DNA from: Eucommia ulmoides
Lineage: Eukaryota > Streptophyta > Magnoliopsida > Garryales > Eucommiaceae
Assembly: GCA_016647705.1 (NCBI GenBank)
Contig: CM028338.1
Coordinates: 21,721,577-21,785,576, forward strand
DNA length: 64,000 nucleotides
Direction of reading: 5' to 3'
This document shows, one piece after another, positions 62,825-64,000 of this stretch. The stretch's first letter is position 1. Each line of letters opens with the position of its first letter. Position numbers and translations under genes: made by a program. Below the pieces are notes generated by a model. That model did no database searches and had not been told where the DNA came from. It was given only the letters and a program-made list of their open reading frames with translations.

Positions 62825-63455
62825 ATGACGCCTTGGAATAACTTTGGTAACCTAGGAGTTTGGAGAAATGACCCTAAACCCCCACACAAAGAATGGATCA
62901 CCTCGAAAAACTGTGAGAAAGCCTATTGGTTAACTTACTCGGAGATAATGAAGTAAGTCAAGAAATTTGCTGTCAAATAGGAAGAGAAGTATAAATATAA
63001 AGCCAACGTTGGAAAAGACTTAGGAAATGAGTGGACCTTTAACATGGAACCGATGACTAAAACACTGCCTTATCAACTGTCCGAAGAAGAGTTCCCTAAG
63101 CAAGACATAGTCCTAGGAGAACTATCCAAAATGTTAGATCAAATCGACAGCTTGGATTAATCCATTAATGAAATAGGACAGTCTATAACTAGGATCCAGT
63201 CAAGGAATGAAAATCTGTACCCAACCCCTGCTGAAAATGTATATACCCCAAGCGTTGAACTTTTACCCCTGTACATCACTATGCTAATACTTACACTTCT
63301 TCCTCCACCTGTATTCTCCACAATTCAACACGAATGCCTTCTGCGAGTATAACTCTTGGGTAATAGGCCATCATACCGATCAGTGCTACTCTATTTAGGA
63401 CCATATCAAAGACCTCATTCAGAATGAGGTGATCAACTTCAAATGGATCTTGATC
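62825..63455 (+). pseudogene. Tat/Ogre-like gag remnant, third copy
   Basis: Frame from ATG at 62825: TPWNNFGNLGVWRNDP, then a Lys/Glu-rich part with two in-frame stops, to a stop near 63162. Further on (about 63330-63450) another frame gives FCEYNSWVIGHHTDQCYSI then a stop then DHIKDLIQNEVI, the Tat-type zinc-binding segment (Cys...GH-x-T-x2-C followed by IQDLI). The core gag domain between was not recognised, so the copy is probably deleted or very divergent. Confidence 0.55.
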
Positions 63456-64000
63456 TAAGCCCTGATAATAGGAGTAGTAAGCTAAAAATGTATTTTTGTA
63501 CCCTTAATCGTTTTGATTTTCTTAACTTTCCTTAAGTAGGGAATTTTGGCATTTATATGATGTCCATAAGTAACTAAGGTATAACCCTACTATTATAAAT
63601 TACATTATTATCTACCTAAAGTTTGTCTCAAATTTCCATTTCCTGCCTTCAACAGTTGACGTGTCTATCATAGTTTTATACACTATAGAAAAACTAAGGT
63701 TTCGATAAATATGGTTTTAATATTTAGGTAGAACATAATCCAAAGTAGAGTTAAAAGGAGAATTCTTGCCTTAACCAAACGATGGTGAGATATTGACAAT
63801 AAAATCTGAGAAAGTTAGGAGAAAAACTTAGGAGCCCTGATTGTGGAATCATTACATATGTTCTAACCCGGGAGTGTCCGAGTAACCCTGAAGGAGTATA
63901 GAAGACCTCCTCAACTGGAATGAATGAAGAAATATTAGGATGATTAGTGATGTGAAGAATTATAGATAAAGTCTTAGAACTCACCCCTATCATAGAAAAA
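63456..64000. other. Unassigned end of window
   Basis: No motif recognised. By position it should be Tat/Ogre gag-pol linker or a further insertion. The open frame at 63751-63993 (minus) has no support. Confidence 0.25.

Overview
This is plant nuclear DNA: AT-rich, with almost no host gene content, dominated by LTR retrotransposons of plant lineages. Copia SIRE/Maximus, a Tekay/Del-like gypsy chromovirus, gypsy Tat/Ogre and an Athila-related family with a tRNA-Asp primer site are all present. No intact gene was found; every retroelement reading frame is broken by stops, frameshifts or nested insertions. The species cannot be told from the sequence.

Layout. Positions 1-2829 are flanking DNA: a minus-strand open frame cut by the window edge, a degenerate ~206 bp tandem repeat and pyrimidine-rich sequence. 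Positions 2830-47682 are one nested stack. The oldest layer is a minus-strand chromovirus. Its 3' LTR survives in three pieces (2830-2999, 9307-10738, 42013-42534) and its pol lies at 42580-47320. Into that LTR went a copia SIRE element (3000-9301, TSD CAACT) and a minus-strand Tat element (10739-42012, TSD GAGAG). The Tat element was interrupted in its integrase by an Athila-like non-autonomous element ('P-family', 14500-30302), in its RT by a SIRE solo LTR (32733-35012, TSD ATATG) and in its 5' LTR by a hAT-like MITE. The P-family element holds a P-family solo LTR (19240-20642, TSD GTTAA) and a second P-family element (22290-30112, TSD GTAGG). That second element contains an inverted-LTR palindrome (24444-27166, TSD GTTAG). 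The deepest path is five levels. Positions 47683-52279 are a truncated P-family copy with a SIRE solo LTR inside. Positions 52280-60078 are a plus-strand Tat fragment interrupted by a second inverted-LTR palindrome (56772-59718, TSD AAGGT). Positions 60079-64000 hold an unclassified LTR-like stretch and the 5' end of a third Tat/Ogre-like element.

Most interesting system. The P-family has an Athila-type gag remnant and tRNA-Asp primer sites, tandemly multiplied in two copies. Its U3 regions carry clusters of perfect or near-perfect palindromes of the form ACCGC-core-GCGGT whose core differs between copies (CTAG, TGCA, TGTA/TACA and others). At least twice it has inserted as a head-to-head structure (full LTR joined to the reverse complement of an LTR part). 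Both outer ends are then U3 ends (TGATAGG...CCTATCA), flanked by an exact 5-bp target duplication. For both, a related empty site exists elsewhere in this window. This suggests that palindromic cDNA molecules with two U3 ends were integrated by ordinary retroviral-type integrase.
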